Positions 21,045 to 31,630 of a stretch of DNA of 64,000 nucleotides are shown here, piece by piece (within the stretch, counting starts at the first letter, position 1; each line of letters starts with the position of its first letter). The notes beneath the pieces were generated by a model. The model searched no databases. It saw only the letters and a program-made list of their open reading frames with translations, and was not told the DNA's origin. The DNA lies in contig OZ024749.1 of assembly GCA_964016885.1 (NCBI GenBank), positions 34,941,962 to 35,005,961 of the forward strand, given 5' to 3'. The stretch comes from Eledone cirrhosa (Eukaryota; Mollusca; Cephalopoda; Octopoda; Eledonidae). A program made the position numbers and the translations under genes.

Positions 21045-21178
21045 CTGTGTGAAGCAACATGATACAAAGTGATTTGCTCAAGAGCACAAGGTGCTGCCTG
21101 GTCTGCAAACTGAACTCACAACTTCACAATTGTGAACCCAGTTCTCTAACCTCTATGCTATGCACCTTCACTAGTGTG
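21045..21178 (-). mobile_element. SINE-B/C head copy, diverged
   Basis: gaagcaacatgatacaaagt, gatttgctcaagagcacaag, aactgaactcacaacttcac and ctctaacctctatgctatgc. Confidence 0.55.
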
Positions 21179-22021
21179 TAGAATGAATATTAAAATGTGT
21201 CTGCCATTCACATTTGAGCCACGGCTTAGCTTTAACTATCAGACATGAAATATGTGCGAGTTGACATTTCACAGCAGGTCAAAGTATGATTTACCATCAA
21301 TAACCGTAATATCTGTTGACTAACAATTAGTGTATGGTGGTTCAACTTTGAAATATCATTTATACTTAATTCTTCAATCAAAGCATCATCGTTTCACCGG
21401 AAGTCAACAATATAAGATAAAAGGAACAAGAATTAGGCAAACTGTTATCAGGTTCAATAATGATATTGGATATAAACCTGATTTCATCTTTAACAAGTTA
21501 TTTTGTGATGCATGTCCAGGCCTGACATATTGCAAATGGAGGGGGTCTGTGGGGAAACAATTGTTATTAACAGAATAGAGATGGCATGTTAAAGAAAGAC
21601 AGGGACAGATATTGGATCACAGTGTAAATAGGGAGAAACACATTGGAGTGGTCATGGTGCTGCTGCTGTGTATGTGTATGTGTGTATATATATGTGTGTG
21701 TGTATTAGTCCAACCCCTGCATGCATGGAAATACAGATGTAAAATGATGATGGTAATGATATATATACACACATATATATATAGTAATAATAAATACAAA
21801 GACCGAAATCCAAAGAAAGTTTGATAAAGATTCTATATATACATAAAAGTATATATAAACCTGTAGAGCAAATATTTATTATTAGTACAGATTAAAGTTT
21901 AAGCTAAGAATTTCTGCTTTCACCCTATACTGGATCTTCTGAAACTCTCTTCCTCTATATATATATATATATACACACATATATATATATACATGTTGGT
22001 ATCACAACATCCAGTCCAAAA
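21179..22021. other. Intergenic sequence, no gene recognised
   Basis: Contains TG microsatellite at about 21670-21705 and TA runs at 21760-21785 and 21957-21992. The 21330-21578 open frame has no recognisable motif and lies in AT-rich DNA. Confidence 0.4.
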
Positions 22022-22281
22022 TAAATGAGGTCATGTAGGTGTCACGAAAAACACACAGTCCATGCTGTAATGTGGCCGTGTAGGTAACACGGTAAAAACC
22101 TCCCAGTCCACACTGTAAACATGGTTGGTGTTAGGAAGGGCATCCAGCCATAGAAAATCCGCCAGACAGTCCTATACGAGCAGGACAACCAATCTTGCCT
22201 CAAGTGGGAAAACTCCCGTCCAAACCCATGCAAGCGTGGAAGATGGACGTTAAATGATGATGATGATGATGATGATGATGA
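22022..22281 (+). mobile_element. RTE-like LINE 3' end with GAT tail
   Basis: aggtgtcacgaaaaacacac, actgtaaacatggttggtgt, aggaagggcatccagccata and tggaagatggacgttaaatg, then about eight GAT units. Confidence 0.8.
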
Positions 22282-22286
22282 TACAT

Positions 22287-22508
22287 TTCATCATCATCAC
22301 TGTTTTACGTCCGTGCTTCCACGCTAGCATGGGTTAGATGGGTTGTCCTGTTGTGGGCAGTGTCATGTCGGCTGACCTTGTCTTGCTCATACAGGAACTG
22401 ATTCTGGCTTGATTTCTACAGCTGGATGCCCTTCCTAATACCAACCTCATTTACATCATCATCATTTTACGTCCGCTTTTCCCTGCTTGCAAGGGTTGGA
22501 CGGGTCCT
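22287..22508 (-). mobile_element. Two RTE-like LINE 3' ends, inverted to the previous copy
   Basis: The first (22287-22455) starts tcatcatcatcactgtttta and ends ccaacctcattta. A second begins at 22456 with catcatcatcattttacgtc. With 22022-22281 they are tail to tail, so the GAT and ATC tracts face each other. Confidence 0.8.
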
Positions 22509-22540
22509 ATATATATAGGGAGGGATCATAATCATGATTG

Positions 22541-22713
22541 TGGTGATAATCATTTTCACATTACTTTTTCCATGCTAGCAGGGATTCAATAGATTGTTAT
22601 GGACTGAGTCCAATATTCATTTGGAGGTACTTGGTATGGTTTTAGACCTGGCTGCCCTTCCTAATACCAACCATTAAACAGGGTGTACTGTGTACATTTT
22701 ATCATTGCACCAG
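22541..22713 (-). mobile_element. RTE-like LINE 3' end, diverged
   Basis: ttccatgctagcagggattc, gctgcccttcctaataccaa and gtgtactgtgtacattttat. Confidence 0.6.
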
Positions 22714-22929
22714 CACTAGAGAAGTTGTCATATCCTTCACAAGTTGACAAGACTAAAGTGGTTAACTTCATTTGACATGGTTAAATAATCTTGGAGATGT
22801 CAGGAATTTGACAAACCTGTGAAAACAATGGTATCAACCACTTCCTCCAGATCAAACCAATACAATAAACTCTCCTTAAAATTTCCATTCTTCCTATATA
22901 TGAAATATATAATACACTATTCTTTAATT

Positions 22930-23082
22930 CTTGTAATGATTTCAATTATTAGACTGTGGACATGCTGTAGCACCACTTTAAAGGGATTTACTGTCATATC
23001 AACCTCATTTCTTTATTTTTCAAGTCTAGTACTTATTTTATAAATCACATTTTTGTTGAAGTGCTAAGTTATGGGACATAAA
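22930..23082 (+). mobile_element. Repeat-D copy
   Basis: tgatttcaattattagactg, tggacatgctgtagcaccac, tttaaagggatttactgtca, tctagtacttattttataaa and gtgctaagttatgggacata. Confidence 0.65.
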
Positions 23083-23374
23083 CAGACACCGACATAATCA
23101 CACACACACACTTATGTATGTATGTATGAATCTATATATGTGTGTGTGTATATTGTTGTAATATATGTGTATATATATATATAGTAGACCTCAAGCTGTG
23201 GTGTCTGTCCTAAATAGAAAGTTAATCATAGTTATAAAGGTTACTTTCTTCTCAACTTTCTTTGTCTTATCAAGTGCATGTGTGCGTTGTGTTTAATTAC
23301 TGGCTACCGATATTGGATTCTATGTTTGGTACTTCACTATTGTCGGTATCCTTAAGAAGCAGGGTGTTAATAAT

Positions 23375-23546
23375 AATTGTTTCTACTTTAGGCACAAGGC
23401 CAGCAATTACCCAGTACATTACTGGTACTTTATTTTATCGACCCTGTAAGGATGAAAGGCAAAGTTAACCTCGCCGGGATTTGAACTCAGACCATAAACT
23501 ATGCTGGAAAGCATGGTGTCTGACTCTCTACCGATACTGCCAATCC
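23375..23546 (-). mobile_element. SINE-A copy
   Basis: Nearly complete: ttgtttctactttaggcaca, tcgaccctgtaaggatgaaa, cgccgggatttgaactcaga (inverted B box) and ctaccgatactgccaatcc (inverted A box). Confidence 0.85.
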
Positions 23547-23558
23547 AATAATAATAAT

Positions 23559-23774
23559 GATTTCTAGTATAGGCGCAAGACCAGTAATTTGGGAGGAGGG
23601 GAAAGTCGATTAAATCGACCCTAGTACGTGACTAGTACTTTATTTTATCAACCACGTAATGATGAAAAGCAAAGTTAACCTCAGCAGGATTTGAACTCAG
23701 AACGTAAAAGACTGCAACTCTATGCTGCAAAGCATGGTGTCTGATGCTCTAACGATTCTGCCAATCCACCGCCC
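23559..23774 (-). mobile_element. SINE-A copy, long-tail variant
   Basis: It carries an extra gggaggaggggaaagtcgat segment before the tcgaccc block, as also at 29252 and 36509, so at least two subfamilies coexist. Confidence 0.8.
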
Positions 23775-23789
23775 GATAATAATAATAAT

Positions 23790-23973
23790 AATTGTTTCTA
23801 CTTTAGGCACAAGGCCAGCAATTACCCAGTGCATTACTGGTACTTTATTTTATCGACCCCGTAAGGATGAAAGGCAAAGTCAACCTCGGCGGGATTTGAA
23901 CTCAGATCGTAAAGGGACGTAACTATGCTGGAAAGCATGGCGTCCGACCCTCTACCGATACTGCCAATCCACC
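23790..23973 (-). mobile_element. SINE-A copy
   Basis: Third of three tandemly arranged copies, all on the - strand with ATA/TAA-type linkers. It is very close in sequence to the copy at 30725-30914. Confidence 0.85.
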
Positions 23974-24005
<32 letters not shown>

Positions 24006-24722
24006 TTGCCCTAGGTGACAGGAAGACTCAGCATATATCAGAAACAATACTGAAGGAAAAGGAAAAAACAATAAAAATAATAATAATAAGGAGCAGGAAT
24101 GAACTATCAATATAACATCAATATTCACATGTGATGCGTGTTTCATGATTGATCAGCTCAAGGTATGACTGGTAGTGATCAGGGATGACTCTGGAATTGA
24201 TAGCTCATCAAATTTATGGATTCTTGAATATATTTATATACCGGGTAAGCCTTTTCAAGGGTGTAGTTATTACTAGGCTTGCTGAACACAGGCCAAAACC
24301 ACTTGGTGCTGCAATCGGGATTTTACATCTCTCTCCCTCTCTCTCTCTTTATATATATATATATATTAATTAAAAAGTCATTGGTCTCTAATAATTAGAC
24401 ATCTCAATGAATTGATAAAATATCACTCAAAGAAGCAATTTTACATATTAAACTTATGCCAAACCTCAATTTAGAGGAGTATAAGTCAGATAAACTAAAA
24501 TGGTAAGGAGACGATTATATGAATCAAACAACAGCGGACGTTAAAACAATCCTCGATACAGAGTACTCCTAACCCCTACTTGGATTGCCTTAAACGATAT
24601 CTTGTTAACTTAAATATAAATATATATATATATGTAGGAGGTGAGTTTTATTGTAGTACAATAAAGCAATGCAGATATCGGATAAGAAGCACTCTACAGT
24701 TTGTAGGACTGGAGTATACATA
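23974..24722. other. ATA microsatellite and intergenic sequence
   Basis: (ATA)n at 23974-24004, TC and TA runs at 24328-24366. 24675-24722 contains gaagcactctacagtttgta, a motif shared with the flank of the 44852 palindrome (see findings). Confidence 0.45.
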
Positions 24723-24759
24723 ATATAAGATCAAAAGATGGTTAAAGGAGTTCCATGTA

Positions 24760-24826
24760 TTTTATTATGCGCATTTCAAAAACAAACATCATCATGCAAT
24801 AATATTTGTGTTTTCATCAGATAAAA
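24760..24826 (-). ncRNA. Hammerhead ribozyme fold, left palindrome arm
   Basis: Mirror image of the motif at 24900-24966, with all bases identical on the - strand. See that entry for the stems. Confidence 0.6.
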
Positions 24827-24899
24827 CAGGAGAACATGATATGAAGGCTAAAAAACACTTGTGGATAGTGTTTTTTAGCCTTCATATCATGTTCTCCTG

Positions 24900-24966
24900 T
24901 TTTATCTGATGAAAACACAAATATTATTGCATGATGATGTTTGTTTTTGAAATGCGCATAATAAAA
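24900..24966 (+). ncRNA. Hammerhead ribozyme fold, right palindrome arm
   Basis: TTTTAT (24900-24905) precedes CTGATGA (24906-24912). Stem II follows, about 14 positions with one mismatch and two G-U pairs. Then come GAAA (24949-24952), the self-complementary TGCGCA (stem III), T-A (U16.1, H17) and ATAAAA (24961-24966), which closes stem I with six pairs. Such tiny self-complementary stem III is typical of Penelope-type hammerheads, which act best as dimers. Because the locus is a palindrome, the same RNA could alternatively fold into the long hairpin. Confidence 0.65.
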
Positions 24967-24996
24967 TACATGGAACTCCTTTAACCATCTTTTGAT

Positions 24997-25003
<7 letters not shown>

Positions 25004-25047
<44 letters not shown>

Positions 25048-25219
25048 TATTATATATATATATATATATATATTCTATTATATATATATATATATATATA
25101 TTCTATTATATATATATATATATATATATTCTATTATATATATATATATATATATATTCTATTATATATATATATATATATATATTCTATTATATATATA
25201 TATATATATATATATATTC

Positions 25220-25253
<34 letters not shown>

Positions 25254-25280
25254 TATTAGATATATATATATATCTAATAG
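25004..25280. repeat. Higher-order TA array with ttctat punctuation
   Basis: TA runs are interrupted by ttctat about nine times at spacings of roughly 29-37 bp, ending with tctaatagaa, the inverse of the interrupter. Confidence 0.9.
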
Positions 25281-25986
25281 AATACCTATCTACCCAACTA
25301 TAGTGTACATTGTGTATATATATAAAATTAAATACCAATATACCCAACTATAGTGTACATTATGTGTGTGTATATATATATATATATCATATGAAATATC
25401 AATATATCTAACTAGAAAGGTGATCAAGAATTAACAGTTCACACACACACACAAAAAATGCTGTTTCACATTTAATCCAATTTGGGGAAAACAATTATTG
25501 ACGTTTGGAAAGCTTGCACATGTCAATATGGTGCTGGGGTAAAACTTACCAGATGACATTCAAAATGGGGGGAGATTGAGGAAACCTGGGATTACAATGA
25601 GAACGTGACCGGGGTCTTTGAGAACCACTGGAATTGTAGATAGGTGTCTTAGTAATCTTCCTTGATGTGTCAAAAACTAATTTTTATTTGAGAAAATAGA
25701 GACGCATAAAGAGGGAGCACATTATAGAGTTAGCCTAGGGCGCTAAATACTTAAATATTTTGAAAATAGCTCTTAATAAATTCTTAAATAATTTCTCTAG
25801 TCAAACTGAATGTTAACTACTGGACAGTTGAAAACGCGTTACCTCCCTTGCATTATATTTGCGGTCATATCGAAATTGTTCCGTCAGTGTTCCGGAGAGT
25901 GTGATTGAATTTTTGTCAATGGAATGTTGCAACTAGCTGCGTAAAAGAAGGAGACCAGCTGCTGCTGCAGTAAATGCTTTGATGCG

Positions 25987-26030
<44 letters not shown>

Positions 26031-26100
26031 GTAGAACACTGAGTGGTTATATCCGTAGTAGTAGTAGAGCACTTAGTCCATAGGACGAGTTCAGTAGATA

Positions 26101-26147
<47 letters not shown>

Positions 26148-26150
26148 GCA
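25281..26150. other. Intergenic sequence with TA runs and one minisatellite monomer
   Basis: A short duplication (ctatagtgtacattgtgtat, then again with atgtgt) at 25300-25375. gcacattatagagttagcct with agggcgctaaatac at 25698-25750 is a monomer of the 16.9-kb minisatellite. (TA)n at 25988-26027. Confidence 0.5.
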
Positions 26151-26232
26151 TACGGAGGGATGAAAGCAAAATGACTTCGACGGAATTCAAACTCAGAACG
26201 TAAAGAGCTGTAACTAAAAACCATAGCGACGG
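26151..26232 (-). mobile_element. SINE-A fragment
   Basis: acggagggatgaaagcaaaa, cttcgacggaattcaaactc, agaacgtaaagagctgtaac. Confidence 0.55.
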
Positions 26233-27030
26233 AATGTGTATATGTTGACAATATATATATATTAACACAATGTGTGGATGTTGACTATGTATATAGACAG
26301 GATGTGTAAATACTAACTGCATATATATACACACACAATTTGTAGTTATTGAGTGTGTATATCAACATGGTGTGTAGTTATTAACTAGCTACAGAAACAG
26401 CAAAGAAGTGGTTCAAATTGACATTGTCTCGTTTATTTTTTCTTTCAAATCTGTAAGAATTTAATCATTGGTACCAGGAAATATTTTTGATAATTATTTT
26501 GCTCATTATATATGCAGGATAAGTTGACAAAATTACGTAGGTAGGTTATATTTTTAGCAGATCAACTATTCCCCTCATACACCGCATATAATATATAACC
26601 TACATTACTAGGCTTGGAAAAATAATTTTTAAACAAAGCAATATTCAAAATATTTCGTGACCATGGACGACATAATGTCTCCATAAAAACAGATATACTT
26701 GAAGGTTGCACTATATTTCAATAATAAACCTGCTGTGAACAGGTTTATATAGACATAATTAAGTGTGTGGTTGATTACATAACAACATTAAAGAAATTAT
26801 TTGCTACTTTCATTCGTCACAAATACGAAAGCGTACGAAAATATAAAATATGTTGATTGAATAAAAATAGACTCAGTTTTAACATCTTTACCGGAACAAA
26901 TTAATTGTCTACTTATTTTCAAGGGGATATTAAAATATCAGGAAACAAATCGCTTCTATATTACTCTAAATCCGAAAAAGGCGAGCTGCTATTAGAATAT
27001 ATATATATTATAAGCAGCGTTCGCTAAGCC
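26233..27030. other. AT-rich intergenic DNA upstream of tRNA-Gln
   Basis: aatgtgtatatgttgacaat-type phrases repeat at 26235-26370. No coding signal. Confidence 0.45.
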
Positions 27031-27102
27031 GGTCTCATGGTGTAATGGTTAGCACTCTGGACTTTGAATCCAGCGATCCGAGTTCAAATCTCGGTGAGAC
27101 CT
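27031..27102 (+). tRNA. tRNA-Gln (anticodon UUG)
   Basis: 72 bases, intronless, no encoded CCA. Acceptor stem GGTCTCA pairs with TGAGACC, discriminator T. Anticodon loop CTTTGAA with TTG, closed by CTGGA/TCCAG. T stem CCGAG/CTCGG is fully paired. The A box (tggtgtaatggttagcac) and B box (gagttcaaatc) are intact. A T6 run at 27108-27113 is the RNA polymerase III terminator. It decodes CAA. Confidence 0.97.
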
Positions 27103-27467
27103 TAGTATTTTTTGCGCTAAAGTGAGAGTATTTTTTAAATTTAATTTTTAAAATAACGTTTAAATAGGCTAACGTATGACGTATTTCATTTTTACTCGGA
27201 TTATAAATATGTTAAATTTGATATTTAGTTATGGATACATGTGCAAGCTATAAAGCAGCAAGTTGAGTTTTCAATGCTGGTTTTACTGACATCTCTAATG
27301 GCAAGGATTGAACATCACAACTTCCCATCTTGATTCCAAATGTGTGGCTTGGTGCCAAAAATAACAGAAAACGAAAAATTGAAGAGCTCTACGCACAAGA
27401 AATTGAAACCAAAAAATATATTTGAATTTAAAATACATAAAAATTTACAGGGGAAAAAAATATGAAC

Positions 27468-27539
27468 CTCCCCGGCGGGGAATCGAACCCCGGTCTCCCG
27501 CGTGACAGGCGGGGATACTTACCACTATACTACCGAGGA
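27468..27539 (-). tRNA. tRNA-Asp (anticodon GUC)
   Basis: 72 bases on the - strand. Acceptor stem TCCTCGG pairs with CCGGGGA including one U-G pair, discriminator G. Anticodon loop CTGTCAC within CCCGC/GCGGG. B box GGTTCGATTCC. A T7 terminator follows (27460-27454). It faces the tRNA-Gln gene across 365 bp. Confidence 0.97.
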
Positions 27540-28788
27540 CTGGTTGCTGTCTGCTAATTGTTATTAAAGTATATATAATGGTAGGATGGTCAATTGCATG
27601 AAGTCGTATTTTTAGAATGAAGTAGCGAGACGAGATAGTTTTTACACGCTTGGAAGAAATATTTATATGAAACGTTCGTGCTTTTGAATAAAGGATGAAT
27701 GTTAGTTAAGCAATGTTCAGTGTGTTTTATTGAAATTTTCTTCATAGTTACCACAAATATTTCATTCGCCTTTGATCGAAATATAAACAGTTTCGATGTC
27801 CGTTAACCGAGTTATTTCTTCTAATTTAAAGCGGAGCTTACGTTAAAAGTAGAAAACTGAAGAGAAGAAAACATTCAACATCTTAACTAATAAATGTGTT
27901 TTTGTATTAAGAAAAATAATAAAACCTTCGCAGAACGTGTCCCTAGATTTGACGTTAACGAATCGCCGGCATGGGAGGATGTGAAAAACATAACCTAGAC
28001 AGTAAATCATTTCATTTACAGATAAATATATAAATACAATTTATATAATGAATATGATTTTAAAAAATCAATTACACTCTGGTACTTGAGGGAATGTTGG
28101 TGTTTCCCTGTAAAAAGTTGAGGGAGGTAAAAAAAAAGACGACACAACATTGCTGTAGGTTGAGAGTGTAAATACTTTCATTGTGTAAATGTGAAGATTA
28201 AATTATTTTAATCAGTTCCTTTCTTTAAATACTTATTTTACATAAATTTGTGTATAATCATAATTATGTGTCGTTTTATTTCAAAGATGTTCATCACCTG
28301 AGCACTGTACACAATAATTTCATTATTATTATTATTATATGTGTATGTACGTTTGGATTTTAAAATATTTGATAAAAGTATAATCGATAAAACGGAAACA
28401 TTTATTTATTCAATTTCGCCCTTTTTAGTACCATTGTTCGCTAATTGTAACGAAATGTTTTTGTTATAAAATTAAGAAATTTATTAAATTCGTAAGTGGT
28501 CATTTATATATAATAAATTTCTTTCACACACACATATACAGTAATTAAGCAAGAAAAAAAAGTGAAGGCTGGAAAGACCGACTATCATATGTTACAACAA
28601 GGGCCGTTGGAGCTTCCTGTTTATAATTGTTTAATAAACTTTAAACAATTGCCTACTAAATCTTAGTATATTTGAGAAATTTGTTTTTCGTAATAAAATT
28701 GTCAAAAAGGTAATTTAAATGAAATATTGATTTTTTTACACTGGAACATAACTCCAAATTTGAATGTACTGAATCGACTCTGAGTGCA

Positions 28789-28800
<12 letters not shown>
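27540..28800. other. AT-rich intergenic sequence
   Basis: No gene was recognised. At 28285-28337, cacctgagcactgtacacaa with (ATT)n matches the LINE-type 3' ends at 42455-42516 and 42593-42620. TA microsatellite starts at 28801. Confidence 0.45.
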
Positions 28801-28827
<27 letters not shown>

Positions 28828-28832
<5 letters not shown>

Positions 28833-28962
28833 TGTAATAAACAACATAAGATAATTATTTCATATACCAGTGGTTTCTTGAAAGCAAACAAATTTGCTTT
28901 CAGTCATCAGAATAAACCACTGGTAAATGAAATAATTATCTTATGTTGTTTATTACATAACT
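28828..28962. repeat. Inverted repeat, 49-bp arms with one mismatch
   Basis: 28828-28876 pairs with 28914-28962 with a single A/T difference. The 37-bp spacer itself holds a 10-bp stem (tgaaagcaaa/tttgctttca). Confidence 0.9.
28858..28925 (-). ncRNA. Hammerhead-like motif, weaker stem I
   Basis: On the - strand CTGATGA (28910-28904) is followed by a stem II with 10 contiguous pairs, GAAA (28877-28874), CCA-C-TGG as stem III, and T-A (28866-28865). The immediate stem I (GTTTATT against TATGAAAT) has only about five imperfect pairs, though the outer palindrome arms pair extensively. The core is exact; function is doubtful. Confidence 0.45.
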
Positions 28963-29251
28963 AATAAGCTCTGTAACCTACATAGAGCACTCTTTTTTCC
29001 TGGACCTTTCCGACAGAATTACTTCATTGATATATATATATATATACATATACACACATACAATTTTGTGGAGGGGTATGATTGGCGAATTACAAATTTA
29101 ATTTTTATTAAATTGGTCGGATTTGGGGTGCAGCCGCCATAAACTTTGTAATACATTAGAGACAATAAATTTTGATTGGGCGGAGAGTGTTGCCCACTCG
29201 TCTATACACATTCTAATGGAGCGATCTAAGAAGATATTTCCCAACCAAAAA

Positions 29252-29583
29252 AAACAATAGTTTCTGATGATTTAAGCACACAGCCAACAATTTGGGGGAG
29301 GGGACAGTATATTAATTCGACTCCAGGGCTTACCGGTTCTTTATTTTATCGACTCTGTAAGGATGAACGGCATTTGTCAGACGCTCTAACGCAGTGTTTC
29401 TCAGCCCTCTTCCCCTTGTAGAACCACCCTTGAAAAGGTTTTGATGTCTTGGGGAACCCCTGCAAAAAAATATTATATACCATTATTACTAAAAATTGCA
29501 CTAGCTTATTTATCATTGTTTCTCGTGGAACCCCTTGCGATGATGAGAAACGCTGCTCTAACGACTCTGTCAACCCACTGCCC
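29252..29583 (-). mobile_element. SINE-A copy split by a hAT-like MITE
   Basis: 29252-29391 carries tttctgatgatttaagcaca, tttgggggaggggacagtat, tatcgactctgtaaggatga and gacgctctaacg. The copy resumes at 29564 with actctgtcaacccactgccc. The MITE at 29392-29555 sits between. Confidence 0.75.
29392..29555. mobile_element. hAT-like MITE with 8-bp target duplication
   Basis: 164 bp beginning cagtgtttctcagccc and ending gatgatgagaaacgctg, inverted ends of about 13 bp. Exact direct repeats ctctaacg flank it (29384-29391 and 29556-29563). CAGTG...CACTG-type ends with 8-bp duplications are diagnostic of hAT elements. Confidence 0.85.
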
Positions 29584-29953
29584 TCGAAACCAAAAAATAA
29601 TGCAGCTCATACTGAGGACATTCTAGCAAGAGACCCAAACCTGGTATTTTGGAACACTCTCTTGATGTTAAGTAGAAGGTAGCAACATTATTTTTGTCTT
29701 GTTCTCAAAGACGAAAGGCTGTGGGTTTGTGATGGCCAAAGTTTAAACCCCAGGCGATCTACTTCTTAGAGAGGGGGGACTCAGTATAACGAGGAAGGTG
29801 CGTAAATCATGTTTCCGTCATATTTGAAATGTTAGGCACAGGCCTACCCAGGGCTGTAGCTACCAGTAAAGTCAACCTGGCTACTGATTAGGTTGCATAC
29901 CTCAAAGTGAAGCTTTACTGAATTATAAAGGTTATACACATTTAATTAAATTG

Positions 29954-30151
29954 CAGACCTGCCAACCTCTAAAATCCCAAACGAGGAGTATCATTACCCC
30001 CCCCCCCCCCAACAAACGGGGAGAAATGAGGTAAAATGGGGTAAGTTTACTTAATGAAAGCTATACCCATTTTCACAAGAGAAGACATCTCTCACCCACT
30101 CCAAAGTGGGTGGGAGATCTCCCAGTCGAACGGGGAGAATTGACAGGTCTG
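29954..30151. mobile_element. MITE with CAGACCTG ends, copy 1
   Basis: 198 bp from cagacctgccaacctctaaa to gggagaattgacaggtctg. Exact 6-bp flanks aaattg (29948-29953, 30152-30157). Inside are a C run and a self-complementary pair, tctcacccactccaaagtgg against gtgggagatctccc. Same family as 48383-48554 and 55378-55573. Confidence 0.75.
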
Positions 30152-30299
30152 AAATTGAATTAAATATATCATAATATATCACTAAACATTTTTGCCATGT
30201 AAGCAGCATTTTGGGAATATTCAAAGAGGTGGAGAGGACCGTGTGGTGTTATAACCTGTGACATAATTTGGCAAGAGTGAATGTGGACTGTGTAATAAA

Positions 30300-30480
30300 A
30301 CATGTAGGCCTAGTCATTTTCTTAGTGTGATCAGAGCAAGAAATATTAAAACTAGGTTTATCATTTGACGATACTGTAAGTTGAAATTATTTTAGTTGGG
30401 AGAATGGGGCGCATATCAGGGAGAAAGAACACACATTTCAGAACTAGCCTGCGATGCTAAATAACCAGACGCATGTGGCT
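30300..30480 (-). repeat. Inverted copy of the roughly 440-bp dispersed repeat, with minisatellite monomer
   Basis: gtgatcagagcaagaaatat, aaaactaggtttatcatttg, ttttagttgggagaatgggg match 40550-40640 in reverse, followed by acacatttcagaactagcct with gcgatgctaaataacc. Confidence 0.6.
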
Positions 30481-30724
30481 GTGGAACATACTTTTTTAAG
30501 GCTAAGTGGAGGAAAAGCTCCGTAACAGTTGTTGGGTAGAGGCGGTCGTGAGATAAGTTACGTAGGCGTGTGATGTGTGGTTGTGTACGGGTCTTCTCCT
30601 CATCCCCCATTTTTTTTTTCAACCAGAATCTGTCCCTTAAACTACCATCTTAAAACAAGAACACATTGACCAGTGCTCCCCCCCCCCCAAAAAAAAGAAT
30701 GGTCACGGCTGGAACGCCATTAAT

Positions 30725-30914
30725 AATTGCTTCTACTTTAGGCACAAGGCCAGCAATTACCCAGTGCATTACTGGTACTTTATTTTATCGACCCCGTAAG
30801 GATGAAAGGCAAAGTCAACCTCGGCGGGATTTGAACTCAGATCGTAAAGGGACGTAACTATGCTGGATAGCATGGCGTCCGACCCTCTACCGATACTGCC
30901 AATCCACCGCCTTT
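30725..30914 (-). mobile_element. SINE-A copy with 17-bp target-site duplication
   Basis: Full-length copy, from ttctactttaggcacaaggc to ctaccgatactgccaatcca. ggaacgccattaataat occurs at 30711-30727 and 30915-30931 exactly, which fixes both ends and argues for a recent insertion. Confidence 0.9.
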
Positions 30915-31097
30915 GGAACGCCATTAATAATAGGTGTTGTTTGGTCAGGGTTGATATGGGATGGATATAAAAGAGGGATTTTTGAAAATAATAAAAAAAT
31001 TAGTTATAGCCATTTACGAGAAAGGCTTATTCTGGAGGTCTGTCTGGTTGTGTTTCGAGAGATGACAATAAAAGTTGTTTGTGTTGTTGCTTGCTGA

Positions 31098-31380
31098 TCG
31101 ACCTCCGACTGTGAGTATTCCCGTTGATGCGATCAACGGAACAATCTGCTTGTGATTATTCCACAGAAACGTGAAGTCTTATCTCAATTCTCAGGGAGAT
31201 CCAGCGTGTCATTGTGATGCGGCTGACCCTTTGAATTATAAGTTCCAAATATTTTCCCCAACTGAGTGGAGTGGAGTGGAGCAACGTGAAATAAAGTGTC
31301 TTGCTTAAGAACACAACACGCCGCCAGGAATCGAATTCTGTCGTGTCGAATACTCTAATCTCTAAGACCACGCGCCTTCA
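31098..31380 (-). mobile_element. SINE-B, near full-length
   Basis: Inverted tail (acctccgactgtgagtattc, ttctcagggagatccagcgt, gaccctttgaattataagtt), then gtggagcaacgtgaaataaa, gtcttgcttaagaacacaac, and the tRNA-like head inverted (ggaatcgaattctg, ctctaatctctaagaccacg). Confidence 0.75.
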
Positions 31381-31393
31381 GCATGTGTGTGTG

Positions 31394-31485
31394 AATATAG
31401 AAAGGACTTCTACAGGACTAGAACTGTTTCATTCATATGAATTCGTATGAAACAGGTCTAGTCCTGTAGAAACCATTTCTATATT
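31394..31485. repeat. Imperfect palindrome from inverted hammerhead 3' halves
   Basis: 46-bp arms centred on gaattc with a few mismatches. The right arm reads GAAA-CAGG-TCTAGT-CCTG-TA-GAAACC, equivalent to GAAA/stem III/cleavage site of the 12292 motif with CAGG/CCTG fully paired. CTGATGA is absent, so no ribozyme is called. The flank gtaatgagtaccttatatac matches that of 12346-12400. Confidence 0.6.
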
Positions 31486-31559
31486 AAATTTTGATGTTTT
31501 CACTTTTTACTAATGTAATGAGTACCTTATATACTGTGGTCACCCCCGATTTAATTCGG

Positions 31560-31560
<1 letters not shown>

Positions 31561-31594
<34 letters not shown>
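31561..31594. repeat. (CT)n microsatellite
   Basis: 17 CT units followed by a short tcacgcacacatgtatat transition to TA. Confidence 0.95.
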
Positions 31595-31596
<2 letters not shown>

Positions 31597-31630
31597 ACGC
31601 ACACATGTATATATATATATAAAAAAGGGA

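Larger units (their letters stand above)
24723..25003. repeat. Perfect palindrome: 137-bp arms, 7-bp spacer
   Basis: 24723-24859 is the exact reverse complement of 24867-25003; the spacer is tgtggat. Base-by-base comparison found no mismatch. Each arm contains one hammerhead fold. TA repeats border the right arm. Confidence 0.95.

Noticed and set aside
21330..21578. 82-residue open frame as a small gene
   Set aside because: No motif, no splice or Kozak support, and AT-driven composition.
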